NCBI RefSeq assembly: GCF_003259905.1
Contig: NZ_QLMG01000046.1
Location: 1-32,774, forward strand
DNA from: Salipiger aestuarii
GTDB taxonomy: Bacteria > Pseudomonadota > Alphaproteobacteria > Rhodobacterales > Rhodobacteraceae
Reading direction: 5' to 3'
DNA length: 32,774 bases
Positions within the stretch are counted from its first letter, which is position 1; the number at the start of each line of letters is the position of its first letter. Of the stretch, positions 21,892 to 31,144 are shown piece by piece. A model generated the notes under the pieces. It was not told where the DNA came from and did not search any database. It was given only the letters and a program-made list of their open reading frames with translations. The translations under genes and the position numbers were made by a program.

Positions 21892-23265
21892 ATGGACGGC
21901 ACCGTTCTTGTTGCGGATGACGACCGCACCATCCGCACTGTTCTGACACAGGCGCTCACACGGGCGGGCTGCAAGGTCCATGCCACCAGTTCGTTGACCA
22001 CGCTGATGCGCTGGGTCGGTGAGGGCAAGGGCGACGTGGTGATTTCCGATGTCGTCATGCCCGATGGCAACGGGTTGGAAATGCTGCCCAAGATCCACCA
22101 GGATCGGCCGGAACTTCCGGTTATCGTGATCTCGGCCCAGAACACCATCATGACGGCGATTCAGGCCGCCGAGGCCGAAGCATACGACTATTTGCCCAAG
22201 CCCTTCGACCTGCCGGACCTGATGAAGCGCACGGCCAAGGCGCTGGACAACCGCAACCGGACGTCCAGACGCGAGGACGTGGCCACCATCGGGGCCGATG
22301 CCCCCGACGAGCTGCCGCTGGTCGGCAAGACGCCCGCGATGCAGGCGTTGTACCGGCTGGTCGCTCGGGTGATGAACACCGATCTTCCGGTGCTGATTTC
22401 GGGTGAAAGCGGCACCGGCAAGTCGTTGATCGCGCGCGCGGTCCACGATTTTTCCGACCGCCGGACCTTGCCCTTCATCACCGCGACCGGCGCCGATCTG
22501 TCGGATCTCGAAGGCCCGGCGCGCACGCTTGCGCGGGTCAAGGGCGGCACGCTGCTGATCGACGAAATCTCGGATATTTCCGACGAGATTCAGGCCCGAA
22601 TCGTGCGCATGATGGATATTCCGGGCGAACATGTGCCGCGTTTCATGGCGACCTCGCAGGGCGATCTGAGCCAGGCGATGGAAGAAGGCCGGGTGCGCCA
22701 GGATCTGTACTATCGCCTGTCCGGCGCCACGATCAACGTGCCGTCCCTGCGTGAGCGGGTCGAGGACATCGCGCTGCTGACCGATCATTTCCTGGCCCGC
22801 GCCGAACGCGAGGGCGCGCCCAAGCGGTGGCTGTCCAAGGATGCCTCGGAGCTGTTTCGCGCCTACAGCTGGCCGGGCAACGTGCGGCAACTGGAAAATT
22901 CCGTGCGCCGCCTGTCGCTGACCAGCCGCGCCGAGGAAATCAGCCGATCCGAGGTCGAGGCGGTGCTGGGCAACCAGCCCGACACCGGCCCGATCCTGCG
23001 CGGGGGCGACGCGGAAAAGCTGGGCACCTCGGTCTCGCGGCATCTGCGGCGCTATTTCGATCTGCACGGCAACATGTTACCGCCGCCTGGCTTGTACACG
23101 CGCATTCTCAAGGAGGTCGAGGCACCCCTGATCGAGATCGCGCTGGAGGCCACGGGCGGCAACCAGGCGAAATGCGCCGACCTGCTGGGAATCAATCGGA
23201 ATACGCTGCGAAAGAAGATCACCGATCTCGATATTCGCGTGACACGCCGCCGCAAACTGATGTAA
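21892..23265 (+). CDS. ntrC: Nitrogen response regulator NtrC lacking the sigma-54 contact loop
   Basis: A protein of 457 residues. The receiver domain has phospho-acceptor Asp53 ([13 protein letters not shown]) and Lys103 (YLPKPFD). The AAA+ domain has Walker A GESGTGKS (171-178) and Walker [10 protein letters not shown] (219-227). Where sigma-54 activators carry GAFTGA, the sequence runs [19 protein letters not shown] (201-219), so the loop is deleted. The arginine-finger region and a C-terminal Fis-type helix-turn-helix ([20 protein letters not shown]) are kept. Rhodobacter capsulatus NtrC has the same deletion and activates sigma-70 promoters, so that mode is expected here. The ribosome site GAGGAGAAG lies at the ntrB end. 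Confidence 0.95.
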   Translation: MDGTVLVADDDRTIRTVLTQALTRAGCKVHATSSLTTLMRWVGEGKGDVVISDVVMPDGNGLEMLPKIHQDRPELPVIVISAQNTIMTAIQAAEAEAYDYLPKPFDLPDLMKRTAKALDNRNRTSRREDVATIGADAPDELPLVGKTPAMQALYRLVARVMNTDLPVLISGESGTGKSLIARAVHDFSDRRTLPFITATGADLSDLEGPARTLARVKGGTLLIDEISDISDEIQARIVRMMDIPGEHVPRFMATSQGDLSQAMEEGRVRQDLYYRLSGATINVPSLRERVEDIALLTDHFLARAEREGAPKRWLSKDASELFRAYSWPGNVRQLENSVRRLSLTSRAEEISRSEVEAVLGNQPDTGPILRGGDAEKLGTSVSRHLRRYFDLHGNMLPPPGLYTRILKEVEAPLIEIALEATGGNQAKCADLLGINRNTLRKKITDLDIRVTRRRKLM

Positions 23266-23297
23266 AAGGATCACATAGATGTGGCCTCGCCGCGTCG

Positions 23298-23329
23298 CCT
23301 GACGGGTTATCCACAGAAAATTCGTCAGG
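23298..23329 (+). promoter_or_regulatory. Perfect DnaA box inside a hairpin between ntrC and ntrY
   Basis: TTATCCACA (23307-23315) matches the DnaA consensus exactly. It lies in the loop of a 7-bp perfect inverted repeat, CCTGACG (23298-23304) and CGTCAGG (23323-23329). The 164 bp between ntrC and ntrY otherwise show no gene. It could be a regulatory DnaA site for ntrY or a chance match; no DnaA-box cluster or AT-rich unwinding region suggests an origin. Confidence 0.5.
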
Positions 23330-23429
23330 GGATGGGTGATAGAAGCCACAGAATATGGCGGTTCGCTGTCCGCGACCCCGAGGCAACGCCGTTCTGGCAC
23401 CGGGCAGCACATCAAGGCGAGGTACCTCT

Positions 23430-25730
23430 GTGGCCATTCGGGCACGGAAATCTGTTTCGCGTGGCATGACGTGGGCGCGGATCGAGCGGATTCGCAGGAT
23501 GCGCCGGGTGCAGAACGCGGCGACTCTGGGGCTTGTGCTGCTGGGTCCCGTGCTGGCGCTTGGGACCTTTGCGGTGCTCGGGCCGCTTGGATCGGGCAGC
23601 GGGTCCGAAATGGGGCTGCGGCTGATCCTGCTTGCGGATCTGGTCTATGTGCTGCTGCTGGCGGCGCTGGTGCTTGCGCGGGTGGCGCGGATGATCTCGG
23701 CCAGGCGCGCGCAGTCTGCCGGGTCGCGGCTGCATCTGCGCCTGACCGGGGTCTTCGCGCTGATGGCGCTGTTGCCGACGGTCACGGTGGCGGTGTTCGC
23801 GGTTCTCACCATCAATATCGGACTGGAGACCTGGTTTTCCAGCCGGGTGCAGAACGTGGTCGGCGCATCGCTTGCCGCCGCCGAGGCCTATGAATCCGAG
23901 CAGCGCGAGGGCCTGACCGAAGACGTCGTCGCGCTCGGGAATTTTGTCGATGCGGCGCGGCGCGCCAATTTCGCCTTTGATGACGGTGATATACGGCAGA
24001 TCCTTCAACAGGGGCAGGGGCAGATCCAGCGCGGCCTGCGCGAGGCCTATGTCATCGACGGCAGCGGCACGATCCGGGCGCGCGGTGAACGCAGCTACCT
24101 GTTCGATTACGAACAACCCACCACTGCCCAGCTGACGCTTGCGGAGGCCGAAGGCGTGGTCATGGTGCCCGACTGGGACAATCATGAACTGCGCGCGCTG
24201 GTGCCGTTGCGCGCCTTTGCCGACCGTTACCTTTATGTCTCGCGAAGCGTCGATGGCAACCTGCTGGACCTGCTGGACGAGACACAGGAGACCGCGCGCT
24301 TTTACCAGCAGCAGGAAACCGAACGCGGCCGCCGTCTTTTTGATTTTGCGTTGCTTTACCTGGGCTTCGCCGTTCTTCTTATCCTGGCGGCGACCTGGCT
24401 TGGCCTGTGGTTCGCCGAACGCCTGGCCCGCCCGGTGGGGCGGCTTGCGGGCGCGGCGCAGCGGATCGGCGCGGGTGATCTGGACGTGCAGGTCATCGAA
24501 GATGAGGGCGATGACGAAATCTCCATGCTCGGGCGTTATTTCAACCAGATGAGCCGTCAGCTCAAAGCCCAGCGCGAGGCGCTTCTGGAAAACACCCGGC
24601 AGATCGAACGACGCCAGCGGTTGTTCGATTCCGTGCTGGGCTCTGTGACTTCGGGCGTGGTGGGACTGGACGATTCCGGGCGCGTGACCTTCGTGAACAA
24701 GTCCGGCGAGCGGTTGCTGGGCTGGCATGAAACCCGTGCCGAGGTGCCGATCACCGTGGCCGTGCCCGAATTCGGCTCGCTGTTCCAGAAACTGCGCGAC
24801 ACCGGCCACGAGACCGCGACCGAAGAGGTCAAGGTCAGCCGTGAGGGCCGGCTGGAACATCTGCTGGTGCGCATGTCGGTGCGCCGCCGCGCGGACGCCG
24901 CGCTGGAAGGCTATGTGGTCGCGTTCGACGACGTGACCGATCTGGTCAGCGCGCAGCGCATGGCCGCCTGGGGGGACGTGGCGAGGCGCATCGCGCATGA
25001 GATCAAGAACCCCCTTACCCCGATCCGCCTGTCCGCCGAACGCATTCAGCGCAAGTTCGGGCGGCAACTCACCGGCGAGGATGCGGAAAAGCTGGCCCAG
25101 ATGACCGAAGTCATCGTCCGCCAAACCGAAGACCTGCGTCGCATCGTCGATGAATTTTCCAAATTCGCCCGGATGCCCGCGCCCGAACGCAGGCCCGAAG
25201 ACCTTGCCGCGATCCTGCGCGGCGCCGCGCTGTTGCAGGAAGCCGGTCAGCCCGACGTGCGCTTCAGCGTCGATATTCCCCAATCCGGGATGCCGGCAGA
25301 ACTGGATGCGACCATGATCGGTCAGGCCTTGACCAATCTTATCAAAAACGCCGGAGAGGCCCTGGATACGCTGCGGGAAAAAGGCGCGCCAGAGGGTCAC
25401 GTTCCTGAAATTCGCATCAGCCTGGCGACTGACGGTGACCGGGCGCTGATCCGGATCAGCGACAATGGCATCGGGCTTCCCGAAGACCGTGCCGCGCTGT
25501 TCGAACCTTACGTCACCTCTCGCGACAAGGGCACCGGCCTTGGTCTGCCCATCGTCAAGAAGATCATCGAGGAACACGGCGGCAGCCTGAGCCTTGAAGA
25601 CGCGGAGCCCTTCGCGGCGTCCGCCCATGCCGGGGCCATGGCGGTGATCCGCCTGCCGCTCGGGCTCGTGCCGGCGCGCCCGGCCACCAACAAGCAGACC
25701 GTGATTTCCGAACTGGAGGGGCAGACATGA
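23430..25730 (+). CDS. ntrY: Membrane-bound sensor kinase NtrY
   Basis: A protein of 766 residues from the GTG at 23430, which has GAGG seven bases upstream; an ATG at 23466 is a possible alternative without a ribosome site. Hydrophobic spans occur in the N-terminal 120 residues, followed by a periplasmic or extracytoplasmic region and another span (FALLYLGFAVLLILAATWLG). Then come a HAMP domain (ARPVGRLAGAAQRIGAGDLD), a PAS domain (VLGSVTSGVVGLDDSGRVTF), His523 in RRIAHEIKNPLTPIRLSAER, and the HATPase domain (NLIKNAGEALD, GTGLGLPIVKKI). NtrY senses an extracytoplasmic or redox signal and phosphorylates NtrX; in Brucella the kinase responds to oxygen. Its stop overlaps the ntrX start (ATGA). 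Confidence 0.93.
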   Translation: MAIRARKSVSRGMTWARIERIRRMRRVQNAATLGLVLLGPVLALGTFAVLGPLGSGSGSEMGLRLILLADLVYVLLLAALVLARVARMISARRAQSAGSRLHLRLTGVFALMALLPTVTVAVFAVLTINIGLETWFSSRVQNVVGASLAAAEAYESEQREGLTEDVVALGNFVDAARRANFAFDDGDIRQILQQGQGQIQRGLREAYVIDGSGTIRARGERSYLFDYEQPTTAQLTLAEAEGVVMVPDWDNHELRALVPLRAFADRYLYVSRSVDGNLLDLLDETQETARFYQQQETERGRRLFDFALLYLGFAVLLILAATWLGLWFAERLARPVGRLAGAAQRIGAGDLDVQVIEDEGDDEISMLGRYFNQMSRQLKAQREALLENTRQIERRQRLFDSVLGSVTSGVVGLDDSGRVTFVNKSGERLLGWHETRAEVPITVAVPEFGSLFQKLRDTGHETATEEVKVSREGRLEHLLVRMSVRRRADAALEGYVVAFDDVTDLVSAQRMAAWGDVARRIAHEIKNPLTPIRLSAERIQRKFGRQLTGEDAEKLAQMTEVIVRQTEDLRRIVDEFSKFARMPAPERRPEDLAAILRGAALLQEAGQPDVRFSVDIPQSGMPAELDATMIGQALTNLIKNAGEALDTLREKGAPEGHVPEIRISLATDGDRALIRISDNGIGLPEDRAALFEPYVTSRDKGTGLGLPIVKKIIEEHGGSLSLEDAEPFAASAHAGAMAVIRLPLGLVPARPATNKQTVISELEGQT

Positions 25731-27145
25731 GCGACATCCTTATCGTCGACGACGAACGCGATATCCGAGAGCTGATCGGGGACATCCTCGAAGACGAAGG
25801 TTACAGCACCCGGCTTGCGGCGAATTCCACCGAGGCCATGCACGAGGTGAACGCCGAACCGCCGGGTCTGCTGATCCTCGACATCTGGCTGAAGGACAGC
25901 AAGATGGACGGGATCGACATTCTCAAGACCGTCAAGCGCGACAATCCCGACATCCCCATCATCATCATTTCCGGGCATGGCAATATCGAAATCGCCGTCG
26001 CCGCGATCAAGCAGGGCGCTTACGATTTCATCGAAAAGCCGTTCAACATCGACCAGCTGCTGGTGGTGATCCGGCGCGCGATGGAAACCTCGCGCCTGCG
26101 CCGCGAGAACCAGAAGCTGCGCCGCCGCGAAACCGAGGTCTGCGAGATGATCGGCGAGAGCGGGGGCTTTCGCGGGCTGGTCAGCCAGCTTGACAAGGTG
26201 ACGCGCTCGAACGGGCGGGTGATGCTGACCGGCCCCGCGGGGGCGGGCAAGGAAGTCGCGGCGCGCTATATCCACGCCCATTCGGGCCGTGCCGCGGCGC
26301 CCTTTGTCACCGTCAATTGCGCCGGGGTGGCGCCCGATACCATGGAAGAGGTGCTGTTCGGCCGGGAAAGCCCCGAACGCGGGGTCGAGCCGGGGTTGCT
26401 GGAACAGGCACATAACGGCGTGCTGTATTTCGACGAGGTGGCGGATATGCCGCTTGGCACCCAGTCCAAGATCCTGCGCGTGCTGGTCGATCAAAGCTTT
26501 TGCCGTGTCGGCGGGCAGGACAAGGTGCGGGTCGATCTGCGGGTGATTTCATCCACCAACCGCGACCTTTTGGACGAGATCGCAAGGGGCGCGTTTCGCC
26601 AGGAACTGTATCATCGGCTGAACGTGGTGCCGATCGCCGTGCCGTCGCTGTCCGAACGACGTGAGGATATTCCGCTGCTCGCGAACCATTTTATCCAAAG
26701 CTTCAACAAGGCGCAGGGCCTGCCGATGCGTGCGTTGTCGGCCGACGCGGTGGCGCTGTTGCAGACGATGATCTGGCCCGGAAACGTGCGCCAGCTCAAG
26801 AACCTGGTCGAACGGGTGCTGATCCTGGGCGATGGCACCGGCCCGATCGAGGCGCGCGAGTTGCCCCAGGATGCGCCCTCGGGCGATGACGAAGAGGGCC
26901 GCGTGGTCCTGTCGGGCACGCTTGCCACCTTGCCGCTGCGCGAGGCACGCGAGGCGTTCGAGCGCGAATACCTGCTGACGCAGATCAACCGCTTTGGCGG
27001 CAATATCTCACGCACGGCGGCCTTTGTCGGCATGGAACGCTCGGCGCTGCACCGCAAGCTCAAGTCGCTGGGGGTGGTGACCGGGCCGAAATCCGGCGGG
27101 CGCCTTGCCTATATCGACGAGGATCAGTCACAAAGGGTCGGCTGA
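25727..27145 (+). CDS. ntrX: Response regulator NtrX, GAFTGA-less
   Basis: A protein of 472 residues. The receiver has the acidic pair Asp8-Asp9, Asp52 (LLILDIWLKD) and Lys104 (FIEKPFNI). The AAA+ domain has Walker A GPAGAGKE (169-176) and YFDEVADMPLGTQSKILRVL (Walker B). The stretch after EEVLFG reads RESPERGVEPGLLEQAHNG where classical activators have the GAFTGA loop, so direct sigma-54 activation is unlikely. A Fis-type helix-turn-helix closes the protein (GGNISRTAAFVGMERSALHR). It is coupled to ntrY by ATGA overlap. The lipoprotein gene starts three bases after its stop. Confidence 0.95.
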   Translation: MSDILIVDDERDIRELIGDILEDEGYSTRLAANSTEAMHEVNAEPPGLLILDIWLKDSKMDGIDILKTVKRDNPDIPIIIISGHGNIEIAVAAIKQGAYDFIEKPFNIDQLLVVIRRAMETSRLRRENQKLRRRETEVCEMIGESGGFRGLVSQLDKVTRSNGRVMLTGPAGAGKEVAARYIHAHSGRAAAPFVTVNCAGVAPDTMEEVLFGRESPERGVEPGLLEQAHNGVLYFDEVADMPLGTQSKILRVLVDQSFCRVGGQDKVRVDLRVISSTNRDLLDEIARGAFRQELYHRLNVVPIAVPSLSERREDIPLLANHFIQSFNKAQGLPMRALSADAVALLQTMIWPGNVRQLKNLVERVLILGDGTGPIEARELPQDAPSGDDEEGRVVLSGTLATLPLREAREAFEREYLLTQINRFGGNISRTAAFVGMERSALHRKLKSLGVVTGPKSGGRLAYIDEDQSQRVG

Positions 27146-27147
27146 AC

Positions 27148-27750
27148 GTGAAATCCCTTATCGCGGCGGGGCTGGTGTTCGCCCTTGGCGCCTGTGCCGG
27201 GGACCGCCCGCCGCGCGCCATGCACATCGCTGCCGAAGAAACCCCCGAAGCTCGGCTGTCCGAGGTCACGGCGGCGCTGCGCGCGCTCGGCCCCGGCGTC
27301 GACCCCGCCGAAGCCGCCCGCGCCGCCGACATCGCCCTGCGCGACCCGCTGCACTGGGCGCGCGAATGGGACGTTACCGATCCTCCGCTCATTCACAACT
27401 TCAAGGTGGTGAACGGCTTTCGCGACAAGGGCGTCTGCCAGGATTGGGCCGACGCGCTGGAAATCGCGCTGCATGCACAACGGTTCCGCACGCTTGATCT
27501 GCACAGGGCCATCGCCAATGGGCGTACCCTGTCGCTGGAACATGCGACGGTGGTGGTGACGGCCAGCGGGCAGGACTGGTCGCAGGGCCTGGTCCTGGAT
27601 CCGTGGCGGCTGGGGCAGGGCCGACTGTGGTGGGGTCGGGTCGATGCCGATCCGCGCTATGACTGGGAAAGCCGCGAAAGTTATCGCGCCTGGCGCGACG
27701 CGTGGCAGGCCAGATCACGCCAGGCGCAGCGCCCTGACGCCTTCCGCTAG
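27148..27750 (+). CDS. Putative lipoprotein with a Cys-His-Asp triad (transglutaminase-like)
   Basis: A protein of 200 residues from a GTG (AAAGGG about 10 bases ahead). The N-terminus is a lipoprotein signal: hydrophobic core LIAAGLVFALGAC with lipidated Cys16. The mature part carries DKGVCQDWADALEIAL (Cys97), SLEHATVVV (His132) and LVLDPWRLGQG (Asp151), in the order and rough spacing of transglutaminase-like cysteine enzymes; the C-terminus is Trp/Tyr-rich. Such folds include peptidases and amidases, so activity on peptidoglycan or periplasmic protein is conceivable but unproven. It lies between ntrX (3 bp upstream) and trkA (101 bp downstream), so it may be co-transcribed with ntrYX. I do not recognise a named family. 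Confidence 0.8.
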   Translation: MKSLIAAGLVFALGACAGDRPPRAMHIAAEETPEARLSEVTAALRALGPGVDPAEAARAADIALRDPLHWAREWDVTDPPLIHNFKVVNGFRDKGVCQDWADALEIALHAQRFRTLDLHRAIANGRTLSLEHATVVVTASGQDWSQGLVLDPWRLGQGRLWWGRVDADPRYDWESRESYRAWRDAWQARSRQAQRPDAFR

Positions 27751-27851
27751 AAACGATCCCGGCCGACGCGCCCGCTCCTTGCCACTCAGCCCGGCGTTGA
27801 CCCCTCGTGCGGCCCGTGCCATGCCGGGGAACGAACCAACGGGGACCAGAC

Positions 27852-29228
27852 ATGAAAGTCATCATCTGCGGCGCGGGGCAGGTCGGCTGGCAGATCGCCC
27901 GGCACCTTTCGGGGGAACGCAACGACGTCACGGTCATCGACAGCAACCCCGATCTGGTGCGCCGCGCCACCGATACGCTTGACGTCCAGGGCATTGCCGG
28001 GTTCGCCTCGTATCCCGACGTGCTGGACAAGGCCGGGGCGCGGGATGCGGACATGATTATCGCCGCGACCTATTCGGACGAGGTCAACATGGTGATCTGT
28101 CAGGTCGCCCATTCGATCTTTGCCATCCCGCGCAAGGTCGCCCGGCTGCGGGCGCAATCCTACCTGACGGCGATCTATTCCGATCTGTACCGGCGCGACC
28201 ACATGCCCATCGACGTGGTGATCTCACCCGAAAAGGAAGTGGCCGAAGCCGCCTTGCAGCGGCTTGCGGCGCCCGCCGCCTTTGATACCGAACGCTTTCT
28301 CGACGACGGCGCGCATTTGCTTGGCCTGACCATCGCAGACGATTGCCCCATCGTGAACACACCGCTGCGTCAGCTGACGGAGCTGTTTTCAACCCTGCGC
28401 GCGGTGGTGGTGGGCATCCGCCGCGACGGAACGCTGTTCGCGCCCGAACCGCGCGACCAGATCTTTGCCGGGGATTCATGCTATGTCGTCACCCACAAGG
28501 ACGACATCCACCGCACGCTGGAAATCTTTGGCAAATCCCAGAAGAAACAGGAACGCGTGGTCATCATCGGGGGCGGCAATGTCGGGCTTGCGGTGGCCAG
28601 CGCGTTGGAAAAGCGCACCGAACGCGTCCGCGCCAAGGTGATCGAGCGGGATCGCGCCCGCGCCGAGCGCGCCGCCGACGCGCTGGAAAAGACCATCGTG
28701 CTGCACGGCGACGGGTTGGATTCCGCCCTGCTGAACGAGGCGGGAATCGAGCGCGCGGATGCGGTGCTGTGCGTGACCGCCGATGACAAGACCAACATGC
28801 TGGCCGCGGTGCGCGCCAAGGCGGCCGGGTGTTCTTATGCCATCGCGCTGGTCAACGACCCTACGCTGATCCCGCTGATGGAACCGCTTGGTGTCGATGC
28901 CTTCATCAACCCGCGCGCCACCACCGTCAGCTCGATCCTGCGCCATATCCGTCACGGGCGGGTGCGCTCGGTCTATTCCATCGGTGACGCCGAGGCCGAG
29001 GTGATCGAGGCCGAGGTGCTGTCGACCTCGTCCATGGCCGGCAAGATCATCCGCGAAATCGACTTTCCCGAAGGCGTGCTGGTCGGCGCGGTCTGCAAGG
29101 AGGGCAAGGTGATCAAGATCACCGGCGATCTGCGCATCGAAGACGGCGACCGCGTGGTGATCTTTTCGCTGACCAAGGATGTGGCGCAGGTGGAAAAGCT
29201 GCTCCAGGTCTCGATCGACTTTTTCTGA
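27852..29228 (+). CDS. trkA: Trk potassium uptake regulatory subunit TrkA
   Basis: A protein of 458 residues from the ATG at 27852 (GGGGA upstream). Two repeats, each an RCK/Rossmann domain with a glycine-rich nucleotide loop followed by a TrkA-C domain, are visible: MKVIICGAGQVGWQIA at the start and VVIIGGGNVGLAVASAL near 238. TrkA binds NAD(H) or ATP on the cytoplasmic face and gates TrkH. Its stop is three bases before the trkH start, so the two subunits are made together. The upstream frame extension to 27807 is not family-like. Confidence 0.96.
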   Translation: MKVIICGAGQVGWQIARHLSGERNDVTVIDSNPDLVRRATDTLDVQGIAGFASYPDVLDKAGARDADMIIAATYSDEVNMVICQVAHSIFAIPRKVARLRAQSYLTAIYSDLYRRDHMPIDVVISPEKEVAEAALQRLAAPAAFDTERFLDDGAHLLGLTIADDCPIVNTPLRQLTELFSTLRAVVVGIRRDGTLFAPEPRDQIFAGDSCYVVTHKDDIHRTLEIFGKSQKKQERVVIIGGGNVGLAVASALEKRTERVRAKVIERDRARAERAADALEKTIVLHGDGLDSALLNEAGIERADAVLCVTADDKTNMLAAVRAKAAGCSYAIALVNDPTLIPLMEPLGVDAFINPRATTVSSILRHIRHGRVRSVYSIGDAEAEVIEAEVLSTSSMAGKIIREIDFPEGVLVGAVCKEGKVIKITGDLRIEDGDRVVIFSLTKDVAQVEKLLQVSIDFF

Positions 29229-29231
29229 GCC

Positions 29232-30746
29232 ATGGACACGCTTGTGCGCCTTCCGCTGCTGCTGTTGCTGACCGGGTTATCGAGCGCCTCGATGATCCTG
29301 CCCGCCGCCGTGGCCCTTGCCGAACAGCAATACCACGACGCGCGCAGCTTTTTCTACGCGGCCATCGTCGGCATTGTGGTCACCACGCTGATCGCTATCG
29401 CGATGGCGACGCGGCAGCATCATCGCACCGCCTCGCGCCAGCTGTCCGCGCTGATGCTGGCGTTCGTTCTGCTGCCGGCGATCTTTGCGGTGCCCTTTCA
29501 CGAAGCGGTGCGCACGACCACCTTTCTGAATGCCTTTTTCGAGATGGTATCAAGCTTTACCACCACGGGGGCGACGTTGTTCGAACCGGCGCGGTTGTCG
29601 TCGTCCGAACATCTGTGGCGCGCGCAGGTGGGCTGGATGGGCGGGCTTTTGATGTGGGTCGCCGCCGCCGCGATCCTTGCGCCGCTGACGCTGGGCGGGT
29701 TCGAAATCACCGCGCGCGGCGAGCCGGGCCAAAGCGTCGATGCGGGGGCCGCACGGCGCGACATGTCGGACCCGGCGCAGCGGATGATGGTTTCGGCGCG
29801 CACCCTGGTGCCGATTTATGCGGGGCTGACGCTGGCGCTGTGGATCATGCTGATGGTTGCGGGCGACACGCCGCTGGTGGCGATCAGCCATGCGATGTCG
29901 GCCATGGCGACGTCGGGCATCTCGCCGGTGGGCGGGCCATCCGGGGCGGCGTCGGGCCTTGCCGGAGAAATGATCTTGTTCTGCTTCCTGTTCTTCGCCC
30001 TGTCGCGCCTGACCTTTTCCAGCGACACCGGCGCGGCGTTTCGCCCCCGGCTCAAGGATGATCCCGAATTTCGCATGGGCCTGGTCTTGGCCGGGCTGGT
30101 GCCGTTGCTTTTGTTCCTGCGCCACTGGATCGCCGCCTTTGACATCGGGACAGAACAGAACTGGCTTCAGGGGCTCGGCGCGCTTTGGGGAAGCGTGTTC
30201 ACCGCGCTGTCGTTCCTGTCGACCACCGGCTTCGTCAGCCAGCACTGGGCGGCGGCGCAGGGCTGGTCGGGGCTGCCGACGCCGGGGTTGATCCTGATGG
30301 GGCTTGCCATCGTGGGCGGGGGGGTCGCGACGACGGCGGGCGGCGTCAAGCTGCTGCGGATCTATGCGTTGTACCTTGCGGGCAAGCGGGAGCTTGAACG
30401 GCTTGTGCATCCGCATTCCATCGGGCGCAACGGCGCGCTGGCGCGGCGGATGCGGCGGCAGGGGGCGTTCATCGCCTGGGTGTTCTTTATGCTTTTCGCG
30501 ATGTCGATCGCTGTGTTTTCGCTGATCTTCTCGTTGTTTAACATCGACTTTGAAAACGCGATGGTGCTGACCATCGCCGGCCTGACCAATTGCGGCCCCC
30601 TTATTCCCTTTGCCGCCGAGGTTCCGGTCAATCTTGTGCAGCTTGGCCCCGGCGCCAAGCTGGTGCTTGCGGGCGCGATGGTGCTGGGGCGGCTTGAGCT
30701 GATGGCCATTATCGTGCTTCTGACCCCGGACATCTGGCGCGACTGA
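29232..30746 (+). CDS. trkH: Trk potassium uptake channel subunit TrkH
   Basis: A protein of 504 residues with about ten to twelve hydrophobic segments and four pore-loop repeats. Selectivity-filter glycines are seen in [37 protein letters not shown] and [12 protein letters not shown]. The conserved [17 protein letters not shown] between repeats 3 and 4 is present. TrkH forms the K+-conducting pore in the inner membrane, gated by TrkA. The gene directly follows trkA and ends 158 bp before hfq. A GGCGCA/TGCGCC hairpin (30784-30799), followed ten bases later by six T residues, may act as a weak terminator. Confidence 0.96.
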   Translation: MDTLVRLPLLLLLTGLSSASMILPAAVALAEQQYHDARSFFYAAIVGIVVTTLIAIAMATRQHHRTASRQLSALMLAFVLLPAIFAVPFHEAVRTTTFLNAFFEMVSSFTTTGATLFEPARLSSSEHLWRAQVGWMGGLLMWVAAAAILAPLTLGGFEITARGEPGQSVDAGAARRDMSDPAQRMMVSARTLVPIYAGLTLALWIMLMVAGDTPLVAISHAMSAMATSGISPVGGPSGAASGLAGEMILFCFLFFALSRLTFSSDTGAAFRPRLKDDPEFRMGLVLAGLVPLLLFLRHWIAAFDIGTEQNWLQGLGALWGSVFTALSFLSTTGFVSQHWAAAQGWSGLPTPGLILMGLAIVGGGVATTAGGVKLLRIYALYLAGKRELERLVHPHSIGRNGALARRMRRQGAFIAWVFFMLFAMSIAVFSLIFSLFNIDFENAMVLTIAGLTNCGPLIPFAAEVPVNLVQLGPGAKLVLAGAMVLGRLELMAIIVLLTPDIWRD

Positions 30747-30783
30747 CCTCGGCTGCCTTCCGCAAGGGCAACCGCCGGACAGA

Positions 30784-30815
30784 GGCGCATCTTTGCGCCG
30801 TCGCCGTAGTTTTTT
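30784..30815 (+). terminator. Possible weak terminator between trkH and hfq
   Basis: GGCGCA (30784-30789) pairs perfectly with TGCGCC (30794-30799) around a TCTT loop, and six T residues occur at 30810-30815. The gap of ten bases between stem and T run is larger than in a standard intrinsic terminator, so efficiency would be low or nil. Confidence 0.3.
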
Positions 30816-30904
30816 GCACTGGAAGTTCCGGGGCGCACACGACATACTCGCCCGGAAGAGGGATGAAAGCCCCGCGACAAGGGGCAACAAAAAAGGCAAT
30901 TTCA

Positions 30905-31144
30905 ATGGCTTCGGACAGACAAAACCTGCAGGACGCATTTCTAAATCACGTCCGCAAGACCAAGGTTCCGGTGACTGTTTTTCTGATCAACGGTGTCAAG
31001 CTGCAGGGTGTCATCACCTGGTTCGACAATTTTTGCGTGCTTCTGCGTCGTGACGGCCAATCGCAGCTTGTTTACAAGCATGCGATTTCGACCATCATGC
31101 CATCGCAGCCCATAAACCTTTACGACGGCGACGGCACCGATTGA
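30905..31144 (+). CDS. hfq: RNA chaperone Hfq
   Basis: A protein of 79 residues. The N-terminal helix [14 protein letters not shown] carries the proximal-face residues. Sm1 includes [19 protein letters not shown] and Sm2 includes [11 protein letters not shown] with the YKHA motif at 57-60. Hfq forms a hexamer that pairs small RNAs with mRNAs. The short acidic C-terminal tail (LYDGDGTD) is typical of alphaproteobacteria. AAGG lies eight bases before the ATG at 30905. An upstream in-frame ATG (30863) gives a non-family extension. Its stop overlaps the TTG start proposed for hflX. Confidence 0.96.
   Translation: MASDRQNLQDAFLNHVRKTKVPVTVFLINGVKLQGVITWFDNFCVLLRRDGQSQLVYKHAISTIMPSQPINLYDGDGTD

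Noticed and set aside
21850-23067. A 405-codon antisense frame across ntrC, and a 738-codon one across ntrY
   Set aside because: Both lie opposite genes with intact domain motifs, have Arg/Gln/His-rich shadow composition, and lack ribosome sites.
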